Assembly (NCBI RefSeq): GCF_023073355.1
Contig: NZ_JADPJI010000006.1
Span: forward strand, 62,001 to 126,000
DNA length: 64,000 nucleotides
Reading direction: 5' to 3'
Source of the DNA: Bradyrhizobium sp. 199
Lineage (GTDB): Bacteria; Pseudomonadota; Alphaproteobacteria; Rhizobiales; Xanthobacteraceae
Position 1 is the stretch's first letter. The number at the start of each line of letters is the position of its first letter. Made by a program: the position numbers and the translations under genes. Below are positions 8,889-16,546 of this stretch, piece after piece. Below the pieces are notes generated by a model, which worked only from the letters and a program-made list of their open reading frames with translations, was not told the DNA's origin and did not search any database.

Positions 8889-10352
8889 GTGAACTTAGTC
8901 GTCGTTTCAAATCGAGTTTCGCGCGGCAAACCCAACGAGCCGATGACGGGCGGGCTTGCGGCCGCGTTGCTTCCGGTCGTCGAGAATTCAGGCGCAATCT
9001 GGGTGGGGTCCTCGGGCCGCGTGCGGGATGGCCATCAGAAGGAACCGTTTGCCGAAATTGAAGCACTTGGTTCGGGCGCAATCGCCACGCTGGATCTGCC
9101 GGCAGCGCATTACGGCGGCTATTACGAAGGCTTTGCCAACTCCGCGCTGTGGCCGGCGCTGCATTCGCGCAGCGATCTGATCCGCGTCTCGCGCGAAGAT
9201 TACGTCAGCTATCGCGAGGTCAACGCCTTTATGGCGCGCGCCTTGATGCGCTTCCGAAAAACAGACACCGCGTTCTGGGTGCAGGATTATCATTTCCTCG
9301 CCCTCGGCGCGGAGCTGCGCAATCTCGGCGTCGGCGATCCGATCGGCTTCTTCCTGCATACGCCATGGCCGGTCGCTGCGGTGATGCAAGGCGTGCCCAA
9401 TCATCGCGAGCTGATCACGGCGATGCTGGACTACGATCTGCTCGGCTTCCAGACCAATGAGGATTGCCAGAATTTCCTCGGCTATGTCGGCGGAGAGCTC
9501 GGCCTTACGGTCGAGGACGGCGTCGTGGTGTCGCAGCACGGCCGCACCCGCTGCGAAGTCTTTCCCATCGGCATCGACGCTGACAAATTCGCCGCTTATG
9601 CTGCAAAGTCAGCTTCGCATCCCGACGTGTCGCGGCTGCGGCGCAGCCTCAACGGCGAGCGGCTCGCGATCGGCGTCGATCGCCTCGACTATTCAAAGGG
9701 CCTCGTCAACCGCATCAGCGCTTTCGACCGGCTCTGGACCGATCAGCCGCAGTTTGCGCGCAGCATCTCGCTGCTTCAGATCGCCAACCCCTCGCGCGGA
9801 GCGATCGAGGCGTACGGCAATCTCCAGAACGAGGTCGCGCGCCTCGTCACCGACGTCAATGGCCGCCATGGCGAGGTCGACTGGACGCCGATCCGCTATT
9901 TGAACAAGGGTTTCAGCCAGGCCGTGCTCGCTGGTCTCTATCGGACAGCGCAGGTGGGCGTGGTGACGCCGCTCCATGACGGCATGAACCTCGTCGCCAA
10001 GGAATATGTCGCCGCGCAAAACCCGGCCGATCCTGGCGTGCTGGTGCTGTCGAAGTTCGCAGGCGCGGCCAACGAGCTCGAGACCGCCTTGCTCGTCAAT
10101 CCGCACGACATCGACGGCATGGCCCGCGCGATCGCGGTCGCGGCGGCAATGCCGCTCACCGAGCGCAAGATGCGCTGGGATGCGATGATGAAGAAGCTGC
10201 GCGGCCACACCATCCAGCAATGGTCGGCCGACTTCGTCGCGGAGCTGGAAAAGTGCCGGACCGAGAAGGCCGCCGCCGCGCCGCTCGCCGCGCAGCCGCC
10301 GCAAGCGTTGCGCTGGCTGAAGTCGGCGATATCAGGCGTGCGGTTGATCTGA
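8889..10352 (+). CDS. otsA: Alpha,alpha-trehalose-phosphate synthase (UDP-forming)
   Basis: Joins UDP-glucose and glucose 6-phosphate to give trehalose 6-phosphate, the substrate of OtsB. The 487-residue protein is a GT20 glycosyltransferase of normal length. Visible motifs include the N-terminal SNRVSRGKP, the TGGLAAAL loop, WVQDYHF, the substrate-binding FLHTPWP, GVDRLDYSKGL, and PLHDGMNLVAKEYVA near the sugar-nucleotide site. Translation starts at GTG behind a strong ribosome binding site. The order MFS-otsB-otsA suggests a stress/osmoprotection unit, although the 244-base gap before otsA leaves room for its own promoter. Confidence 0.95.
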   Translation: MNLVVVSNRVSRGKPNEPMTGGLAAALLPVVENSGAIWVGSSGRVRDGHQKEPFAEIEALGSGAIATLDLPAAHYGGYYEGFANSALWPALHSRSDLIRVSREDYVSYREVNAFMARALMRFRKTDTAFWVQDYHFLALGAELRNLGVGDPIGFFLHTPWPVAAVMQGVPNHRELITAMLDYDLLGFQTNEDCQNFLGYVGGELGLTVEDGVVVSQHGRTRCEVFPIGIDADKFAAYAAKSASHPDVSRLRRSLNGERLAIGVDRLDYSKGLVNRISAFDRLWTDQPQFARSISLLQIANPSRGAIEAYGNLQNEVARLVTDVNGRHGEVDWTPIRYLNKGFSQAVLAGLYRTAQVGVVTPLHDGMNLVAKEYVAAQNPADPGVLVLSKFAGAANELETALLVNPHDIDGMARAIAVAAAMPLTERKMRWDAMMKKLRGHTIQQWSADFVAELEKCRTEKAAAAPLAAQPPQALRWLKSAISGVRLI

Positions 10353-10379
10353 GCTTTTCGTAGGTTCTATCCACTCGTG

Positions 10380-10455
10380 ATGGCCGGGCTCGACCCCGCC
10401 GTCCACGCCTTGCATGGGCCCGAGAACGCGGATTGCCCCGGACGAGCCCGGGCAT
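10380..10455. repeat. Inverted repeat downstream of otsA
   Basis: A 13-base arm at 10380-10392 pairs with 10443-10455 (12 of 13 bases) around a 50-base loop. It lies between convergent genes and resembles the short GC-rich intergenic repeats common in Bradyrhizobium. It might help end transcription, but no T-tract is present. Confidence 0.5.
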
Positions 10456-10480
10456 GAAGGCCAGCCCCACATAGCGAACG

Positions 10481-10822
10481 TCAATAACAATACGACACGC
10501 CATCCAGGACGGCACACTGCCGCTTGTTCGGTGCGTTGGGATCGTCCATCGGCACCATGCCCTTGCCCTGGCCGACGAACACGCCAGGCCCGACATGCGC
10601 CGAGCTCTTGTTGCCGATGATCACGCTTGGATGCGGCGTCGCGCTCGAGCGCGTGCCGTCCGGCCAGACGATGGCATCGCCGGACAGCACCCCGCGCCGC
10701 CCGTCGTTGCAGCTCACATCGACGCCCTGCCGGGTGCAGACCTGGGCCCGCGCCGGAGCGGCGAAGGCCTGGACAAGGGCGGATATCAGGCCCAGCACGG
10801 CGATGGTCTTGCGGATGGTCAT
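10481..10822 (-). CDS. Small exported protein of unknown function
   Basis: A 113-residue protein with a clear Sec signal peptide (positively charged MTIRKT start, hydrophobic core, APARAQ cleavage region near residue 27). The mature part has four Cys residues (VCTR, VSCND, RQCAV and SYCY) that could form two disulfides, and a central Ser/Gly-rich stretch. The ATG at 10822 is preferred over an upstream in-frame start because GGGGAC sits at a good distance before it. I recognise no domain. It is convergent with otsA and upstream of the tRNA-Ser gene; no functional link is evident. Confidence 0.75.
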   Translation of the reverse strand: MTIRKTIAVLGLISALVQAFAAPARAQVCTRQGVDVSCNDGRRGVLSGDAIVWPDGTRSSATPHPSVIIGNKSSAHVGPGVFVGQGKGMVPMDDPNAPNKRQCAVLDGVSYCY

Positions 10823-11016
10823 GGCGTCCCCGGTGGTGTTCGGCGTCCTCACGTGAATCGTCGCGCCGAACCTGCCACGGGTTCAGCCGCCATGCGGTTC
10901 AGGCCATGTGCGATGCCGGATATTACCGCGTAAATACAACAGCTTGCGGAAAATTCACCCGATTTTCCTTCGATCCCTTGCAAAATCATCGGCGCCCCTT
11001 CAAGAGAGGGCGCTCC

Positions 11017-11106
11017 GGAGAGATGGCCGAGTGGCTTAAGGCGCACGCTTGGAAAGCGTGTGTGCGGGAAACCGTACCGTGGGTTCGAATCCCACTCTCT
11101 CCGCCA
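11017..11106 (+). tRNA. tRNA-Ser (anticodon GGA), CCA encoded
   Basis: A 90-base tRNA with a long variable arm, as expected for serine. The acceptor stem GGAGAGA pairs with TCTCTCC, followed by G and an encoded CCA. The D-arm contains TGGCCGAGTGG. The anticodon loop is TTGGAAA, giving GGA. The T-arm is GTGGGTTCGAATCCCAC. It reads serine UCC/UCU codons. Its 3' end doubles as a likely integration site. Confidence 0.97.
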
Positions 11107-11108
11107 GC
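11093..11108 (+). repeat. Candidate left attachment site (attL) in the tRNA-Ser 3' end
   Basis: The 16 bases CACTCTCTCCGCCAGC, covering the T-arm/acceptor 3' strand, recur exactly at 56392-56407 in the same orientation. Downstream sequence differs between the copies. This is the pattern left when an island integrates at a tRNA 3' end. Confidence 0.55.
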
Positions 11109-11542
11109 TCCTCTTTCGAACACCCTCTCCGCGCAAGTCTAGGCTCTTTTTCGCGCTGATTTTGGGTGCAAATTACAGGCGAACCGTACTCAGCCATGAG
11201 TTTTGCGCCTGGGGCCTTCTCCGATGCCCCTTCCTTCTCCAAACCTCTGTACTTTCTGAACAGGTAACGGACGATAAGACCCATTGAAAGTTCAGGAATT
11301 TCAAACGTCGTAAAATATAGAGTTCGTTTCTCGCTCGGCCGCCAAGATCGTCAAGAAATCAGCCGACCATTTAGGTCTTAGACAAGGCACAATTGGGAAT
11401 CGCAGGATTCCGTTTTGCACACCTAAGGTCGAGATGCTCAATATCGTAATCAGCGCTCGACCGATTCGGACGAAATCGTGGAGCGCCTTGATGTGCAGGC
11501 GCAAACGGGCCTTGTTTACATTTGGGTAAGGGAAAACCTGAC
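11107..11542 (+). other. Intergenic region after tRNA-Ser
   Basis: These 436 bases hold no convincing coding frame. They are visibly richer in A and T than the sequence before the tRNA, in keeping with foreign origin. They probably contain the promoter of the HEPN gene cluster that follows. Confidence 0.5.
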
Positions 11543-12532
11543 GTGCCGAAGATGGATTTTGGCGAGCTGCAAGCTTCTTACGGCGACCTGAATGAAGGGC
11601 CGCAAATCTGTATTATGCGACTTCGGCAGTTGAAGCTCATCATACAAGACCGTGACAAGGGCGAGCTTTGGCCACTTGCACTGGTAAATATTGCGACTTG
11701 CATGGAGTGGTTCGCTCGATCACTGGTGAAGCATTTAATCGACTACTCCGCAGGAAGAATAAATCCGAACGCCAAGCTATTGAAAGAGCTTAAGATCAAC
11801 TACGGCCTAATCGTTCAGGCGCGTGTCAATCATTTCTCGATTGGCGATATCGTTGCGATGAGCCGAAACTTCTCATCCTTTGACGAAATCGAAGACACAC
11901 TGAACGACCTCACAAAAGAGGCGAAGCCGTCCATACTTGCGCGTACTCAGAAGTCATGGGCAGTCATGATGAGCGATGCGTTCCGCGTCGGAGCGCCGTC
12001 GCGAAGAACGATTGAGCGGCAGCTAAACACCCTCTTCGAGAAGCGCAATGAGTTGGTCCACGGTTCGCCGCGACACTTGGCTTACGATGATCAACTCGAC
12101 GCTCTGGTTTCCGAGCGGGAGTTGGCGCTCTTTATTCAGTGTGCAATAGAGTACATGAGGCATGTGCTTTCCACTCTTGCGAAATTCATTCCTGAGCTAA
12201 ATGCCCGATCAACGCTCGAAAACAATCTGAATCAGCGTAACCGCCTACAAAACAGCAATAAAGCAATCAAAGAGTTGGAGCGGGCTATCGAGACCCGCCT
12301 CGCATCGGATGCCACGTATCTAGCGCACTTTCGCAGAGCTCAACACGCTTGGCGCACTTGGCGAAATCGAGAGGCAGATTTCCAAACGACCGTTGTGTGG
12401 GGGCCGGCTGGTAGTGGTCGTCCTGCAATATACATGGGTTTCGAAACGACCCTCAGTATGGACAGGTTGCGAAGTTTGGAAAGCTATCTTCGCGAGCTAG
12501 ACCAGCAGGAGAAGGTTAGCCGCGCCTTATAG
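11543..12532 (+). CDS. HEPN-domain protein with C-terminal LprI/DUF1311-like region
   Basis: A protein of about 329 residues with no signal peptide. The N-terminal two thirds is helical and carries the HEPN ribonuclease-type motif RNELVH (R-x4-H) at about residues 168-173, within LFEKRNELVHG, as in RiboL-PSP/abortive-infection HEPN proteins. The C-terminal 90 residues (HFRRAQHAWRTWRNREADF, then a Gly-rich turn and LRSLESYLRELDQQ) resemble the LprI N-terminal/DUF1311 domain, normally periplasmic and Cys-containing. Here the usual Cys positions are not Cys. Start choice is uncertain: GTG 11543 has AAGGGA upstream, while TTG 11522 and ATG 11552 are alternatives. It lies 29 bases before the Ntn-hydrolase-like gene and is probably in an operon with it. 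An RNase role is inferred from the motif only. Confidence 0.75.
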   Translation: MPKMDFGELQASYGDLNEGPQICIMRLRQLKLIIQDRDKGELWPLALVNIATCMEWFARSLVKHLIDYSAGRINPNAKLLKELKINYGLIVQARVNHFSIGDIVAMSRNFSSFDEIEDTLNDLTKEAKPSILARTQKSWAVMMSDAFRVGAPSRRTIERQLNTLFEKRNELVHGSPRHLAYDDQLDALVSERELALFIQCAIEYMRHVLSTLAKFIPELNARSTLENNLNQRNRLQNSNKAIKELERAIETRLASDATYLAHFRRAQHAWRTWRNREADFQTTVVWGPAGSGRPAIYMGFETTLSMDRLRSLESYLRELDQQEKVSRAL

Positions 12533-12561
12533 GCCTATGCCGCCAAAGGGAGGAGCGCGAC

Positions 12562-13593
12562 TTGACGCTTGTCGTTGGTAGAGTTGTTGGACGGCGCGTA
12601 TCTATCGCGGCTGACACTCTGTTGACTGGTCCCGGTGATCAGCCGCTTCCGTTTCAGAACGGCGTGATCAAGTCCTGTCTGTTGCCCGGAGACTTATGTG
12701 TCTCTTTCTCGAACTCCCCGGAAACAGCTGGCCGCGCTTTCAGTGACTTTATTCAACGATATCCATCAGGAGGGGGTTTCGCTGACGTGGTGGCCTTCTT
12801 CGAGCGTTCAAGCCAAGTAACTGGCAACGAATACCTTATCGCATTCGCCAATCCGACGAAGCTCATCAAGGTGGTGGATGGAAAGCGGGTTACCGGCCTT
12901 TCCAAGACACAATGGATTGGTGACCAAGTGGCCTACAATGCGTTTCGAGGGTGGGAGCTAAAGCAAAGGCCAAAGGTCGAACAAGGCCGTGCGATCAACG
13001 CGGTCTTGTTTCCCGACGACATGCCAAATTCGCCGGCTAGCGACCTGTTTTCAGCGATGCGACACGTTGTGGCCGACCCATCGGTCCCCACTGCTGGAGG
13101 GTTCGTGGCCGTTGTGACTAATTTCGACAACGGTTTTCGCTTCTCAGCGTACTCAGACATGCTGTTCGATTGGCCCGCGGGGAAACCGGCAGACTACGTT
13201 TTGGAGCTTTCCGACGCCATCGCCTTTACAGCAACAGATGAAAACGCGAGCTTTGCAGTCGCTCAAGTCTCCCCTGGTTTCATAGGTGTCAATCTTGTTG
13301 CCTTCTATTTTACGAAGGCGCGAAAGTTGTTCTTCTTTTATGGCGAAGGTAACTGTATCGCGAATCGTTGTCAGGTCTTTCGAGATGTGCCCGCGAGCGC
13401 AATTTGCGACACTTTGAATGCGTTTGTGCGCGCTGACCTCAAGTGGCTGTTACTCATCACGTCACCGCGTGATTCTGGTCCTTACAAGCCTACCCCAAAC
13501 ACCAAGACGCCAGGCGTTCAGTTTGCTTGGTTTACTGAAGCGAACACTTTTCCTCCGCCTGCCCAGGCTGGTGGCCCGGCGAGCCCCTCTTGA
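12562..13593 (+). CDS. Proteasome/HslV-like Ntn-hydrolase homologue
   Basis: A 343-residue protein that starts at a TTG behind the strong site AGGGAGGAG. The N-terminus MTLVVGRVVGRRVSIAADT aligns by eye with proteasome beta/HslV subunits. Removal of Met would expose Thr as position 1. Asp follows at position 17 in Thr1 numbering, as in HslV, and a Lys occurs at position 36 (HslV Lys33) after a short insertion. The next stretch, DLCVSFSNSPETAGRAFSDF, matches the region after Lys33 (VIAGFAGGTADAF in HslV). The C-terminal half has no match I recognise and ends Pro-rich. It could be a self-processing hydrolase or an inactive scaffold. It sits between two HEPN genes. Confidence 0.7.
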   Translation: MTLVVGRVVGRRVSIAADTLLTGPGDQPLPFQNGVIKSCLLPGDLCVSFSNSPETAGRAFSDFIQRYPSGGGFADVVAFFERSSQVTGNEYLIAFANPTKLIKVVDGKRVTGLSKTQWIGDQVAYNAFRGWELKQRPKVEQGRAINAVLFPDDMPNSPASDLFSAMRHVVADPSVPTAGGFVAVVTNFDNGFRFSAYSDMLFDWPAGKPADYVLELSDAIAFTATDENASFAVAQVSPGFIGVNLVAFYFTKARKLFFFYGEGNCIANRCQVFRDVPASAICDTLNAFVRADLKWLLLITSPRDSGPYKPTPNTKTPGVQFAWFTEANTFPPPAQAGGPASPS

Positions 13594-13822
13594 ACTACAG
13601 CAGCTCACTACAAAGGGCGCAATTTCCAGTGGATCCATCTATGCTGAAGGTGCCTGTTCGCCGTTCTCGTCCCACCGTGCCTGGTCGCTGCCCAAGCGCG
13701 TCTGGTCCCTCGTAAAGGCCGTTTGGACCGCCTAGGTTTATAATATCCTCGATTAGGAATCCCTCCGATTCCGTTTTGCATGGCTCATGCTTATTTCTCG
13801 AAAGCTATAAGGCGGCCTTACC

Positions 13823-14956
13823 ATGTCGGATATTGACGACGTCAAAATGGATTTCCTCCTGATGGGTGCGCCTGCGGGACTAAGGTTTAATCCGGCGCTT
13901 CCCGGGGGCTTGCATTTTCTGGACCCTATTTCGCGGGTCGAGATCAAACTCGACGTTGAGGGTTCGCAGGAAAATCTATTTCGGCCTTTGGTCTGCCGCG
14001 CCTATCTCAGCATTTATGTTCGGCCAAGCGTGGTCAGGTTCGTTTCGTCGCTGCTGGTTGGCAGGTTCGAGTCCTATGAGGACATGCCGATTTCGCTTCC
14101 GTATGTGAAATATGGAGCGACTCAAATTGACGCCAATGGGAACATCGCGAAGGGTTTCGGTGTGCCGTTTGAAATGTATCCACCACAGGTACAGAGCGTC
14201 TGCGATACCGTCGAGGCGTCGCTGTTGCAAACCGTTGAACGTTTTCTTCGGTTCTTGCGCTGGCAACAAAACATCGACGGGCCCCATTTTCTATTCGAAG
14301 GCTCACCTTCCCTCTACTGGAGAATTGAAGGAGACGCTTACCGGCATGTCGGACTTCGCGTGCAAAACAGCGAAGGCGCAAGCCCTGCCGGAATCGAGTG
14401 GAAACATGATGACCAAGCCGACCTGGAGACGCTCTGGTTAGACCAAGCTGCGGACGAACCGCTGGCGCATGAACTTCTGCGAGAGGCGAAGAATATTGCG
14501 GAACACTCTCCTCGCAGCTCATTTCTAGTAGCCACGTCCGCGTTAGAAGTTGGCACCAAAGCCTATGTGGCGCACCTCCGCCCTGAAACTGCTTGGCTGC
14601 TCGCCGAACTTCCGGCACCCCCCATTCATAAGATGCTCAGGACCTATATCCCGGACCTACATACCGCGCAGGGGACGCCGCTGACCTACTGGGACAAATT
14701 GCGGCCTCTGTTCAAACGCGTTGAGGCGAACGCGACAACACGGAACAAGCTGACTCACACAGGGCGTGTTTCCATTTCTCCTGAACTGCTCGAATCTCAT
14801 ATTCAAGATATCTCCGACATTCTCTATCTGTTTGACGTATTGAAAGGCCACGAGTGGGCTAAGCATAACTTAAGCCATTCGCTGCGGAGTGCGCTCGGTT
14901 GGCCGGCATCGAGGCGAACCCGCCACCGTGTCAGCTTGCGTGTTGGCGGCATATGA
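13823..14956 (+). CDS. HEPN-like (Apea-type) protein of unknown function
   Basis: A 377-residue protein, predicted cytoplasmic. The N-terminal 200 residues show no recognised domain. The C-terminal part is helical (LAHELLREAKNIAEHSPRSS onward) and ends with the motif RNKLTH (R-x4-H) at about residues 307-312, followed by helices rich in Leu and Ile, typical of Apea-like HEPN domains. The last 20 residues are basic. It follows the Ntn-hydrolase-like gene by 229 bases and precedes the interrupted protease by 37 bases, all on one strand. HEPN proteins act as RNases or nucleotide-binding modules in defence and toxin-antitoxin systems; the specific role here is unknown. Confidence 0.7.
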   Translation: MSDIDDVKMDFLLMGAPAGLRFNPALPGGLHFLDPISRVEIKLDVEGSQENLFRPLVCRAYLSIYVRPSVVRFVSSLLVGRFESYEDMPISLPYVKYGATQIDANGNIAKGFGVPFEMYPPQVQSVCDTVEASLLQTVERFLRFLRWQQNIDGPHFLFEGSPSLYWRIEGDAYRHVGLRVQNSEGASPAGIEWKHDDQADLETLWLDQAADEPLAHELLREAKNIAEHSPRSSFLVATSALEVGTKAYVAHLRPETAWLLAELPAPPIHKMLRTYIPDLHTAQGTPLTYWDKLRPLFKRVEANATTRNKLTHTGRVSISPELLESHIQDISDILYLFDVLKGHEWAKHNLSHSLRSALGWPASRRTRHRVSLRVGGI

Positions 14957-14993
14957 CCATGCGGGCTACCCCGACAGGAGCAGGTGGACCACC

Positions 14994-15779
14994 GTGTCAA
15001 AGGATCAATCCACGTGGAATATCCTCGACCGCATTGTCGGCACAAGCGTATCTTTCAACGGTTTGCTGATCCCGGCTTCAGCTTTAACCTCAACCTTATC
15101 GCGTTACGTAGACAGCCTTGTCGTTTGGAATGATCATCAAACTTACAAGGTATCGCTCGTGGGGTCAGCGGTCCTGGTCCGGTTTTCGGCTCATTACTTT
15201 CTGTTATGTACCAATCATCAGTTGCGCGGCTGTCGAATGGAGGACCTCTCACTTCTCGGCCGCGACGGGCGGCAACTCGTGACCTCTTCGGGTGTGCGGC
15301 ACTTCAATGACGAGAGCAATCCCCACTATCGCGACTTGGCCGCCTTCGAGTTCACGAAGCCCTGCCAGGAGTATCCCGACTTGAAGGAGAGGTTCTTTGA
15401 TTTTCGCGAGGTGCCGCCCGCCGCGCTAAATACTGATATTATTTGCGCCGTCGTCGCTGGCTTCCCTTCCAAGGATTAGAAGTACGAACTTGAAGAGAAA
15501 AATCATATCGGCCGGCTTAAGCGTATTGTCCTGTGTGAGCTTGAACAGGCGTCATACAATCCTGCCCTAATGTGTCTTCGTACTAATTCGCCGTTGGACT
15601 TTGACCCGGACGGCATGAGCGGTGGGTCGGCCTTCGTGGTTCAGGTGGTCGGCCGCGAGGTCCGTGCTTACTTTGTCGGGGTCGTCGTGACAGGTGGGAG
15701 AGACCGGTTCCACATTATCAAGGCGGGCGACATCAAACGGTTTTTGTCTGGGCTCGTGCAGGCAAGAAGCGCGCCGTAG
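14994..15779 (+). pseudogene. Trypsin-like serine protease split by an in-frame TAG stop
   Basis: One continuous reading frame of about 260 codons is interrupted by a single TAG at 15477-15479, with no frameshift. The N-terminal part contains a candidate catalytic His in LLCTNHQLRG (about residue 75) and a candidate Asp in HYRDLAAFEF. The part after the stop contains GMSGGSAFVV, which fits the catalytic Ser motif (GDSGGP in chymotrypsin). Without readthrough the Ser is lost and the protein is inactive. The frame stays coding-like on both sides of the stop, so the mutation is recent, suppressed, or a sequencing error. The start is uncertain; GTG 14994 is preferred because it avoids overlap with the upstream gene. 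Confidence 0.65.
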
Positions 15780-16126
15780 CGCCCTTCCACCGGAGACGCT
15801 GGCTTGTCCCGATTTGATCATATACGCCTAATGTCACGCGCCGATGACCTCAAGAGACTGTGTGTCCATCATAATGATTACACCGCCACGTGGCGTCGAG
15901 TAACGCCACTGTGTCATCCGAAGCAAAGGCGTGTCCCTTCAATGCTCAACGAACTGAACTCGGGCCCATTTGAATGTGGTAGCATCCGGTGGTAGCAATG
16001 GCAGGGCAGCCAAGCTGGTTTGCAGTTGTTTTTCAGTGGGTTCTTTGATCGCTCTTCGTCTTCCCTAGGGAGCGCCGCATGTCCGCCGCGAGAACGTCCG
16101 CGAGCAGCTCTTTTCTTTAGTTCAAT
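15780..16126. other. Intergenic region, protease remnant to recombinase cassette
   Basis: About 350 bases in which I see no supported gene. It separates the HEPN cluster from the convergent recombinase operon and may include an edge of the recombinase element. Confidence 0.45.
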
Positions 16127-16546
16127 TCACGAACCGAAATGTACTCGTTGCGCGGCCCAATCCGTGGGGAAGGGCTTTAGCAGCATTTTAAGCTCAAGAG
16201 TCTTGCTTTGCCGACCGTCCAGTATGGACTGGACAAGATCGGGAGCAAGTAGGGTAAGCCGCAGCACTCGGCAGACGTAGGACTCGTTAGCTGCTTCCCG
16301 CTTCGAAAGCTCTGCGGCAGAAGCATAGTGGCCTACCTCGATCATACGGCGCCATTGGTGTGCTTTCGCGAGAGCGGTTATCAAGCTGTTGTTTGCTCGT
16401 GGCCGAGGGGCCGTCCAAGCGTCTGCGCCAGCCGGCACAACGATCTGCTTCCGGCCCCCGCTCTGCCGAAAATCAACGGGAATGCTTACGACAAGTTCGC
16501 GACCATCGCGGCTAAGTCGTAGCGTCTCCTTGCTCTTAGTGTTCAT
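16127..16546 (-). CDS. Small HTH-like partner protein of the serine recombinase
   Basis: A 139-residue protein whose ATG overlaps the recombinase stop codon by 4 bases, so translation is probably coupled. It begins with a short beta-like stretch (SIPVDFRQSGGRKQIVVPAG). A helical segment follows (ELSKREAANESYVCRVLRLTLLAPDLVQSIL) that looks like a ParB/KorB-type helix-turn-helix. Proteins of this kind commonly follow large serine recombinases in rhizobial genomes. DNA binding is inferred from the helix pattern. Confidence 0.75.
   Translation of the reverse strand: MNTKSKETLRLSRDGRELVVSIPVDFRQSGGRKQIVVPAGADAWTAPRPRANNSLITALAKAHQWRRMIEVGHYASAAELSKREAANESYVCRVLRLTLLAPDLVQSILDGRQSKTLELKMLLKPFPTDWAAQRVHFGS

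Noticed and set aside
11107..16126. Tyrosine integrase beside the tRNA-Ser gene
   Set aside because: No frame with the R..HxxR..Y integrase pattern was seen near either candidate attachment site; the only recombinase is of the serine type at 16.5-17.9 kb.
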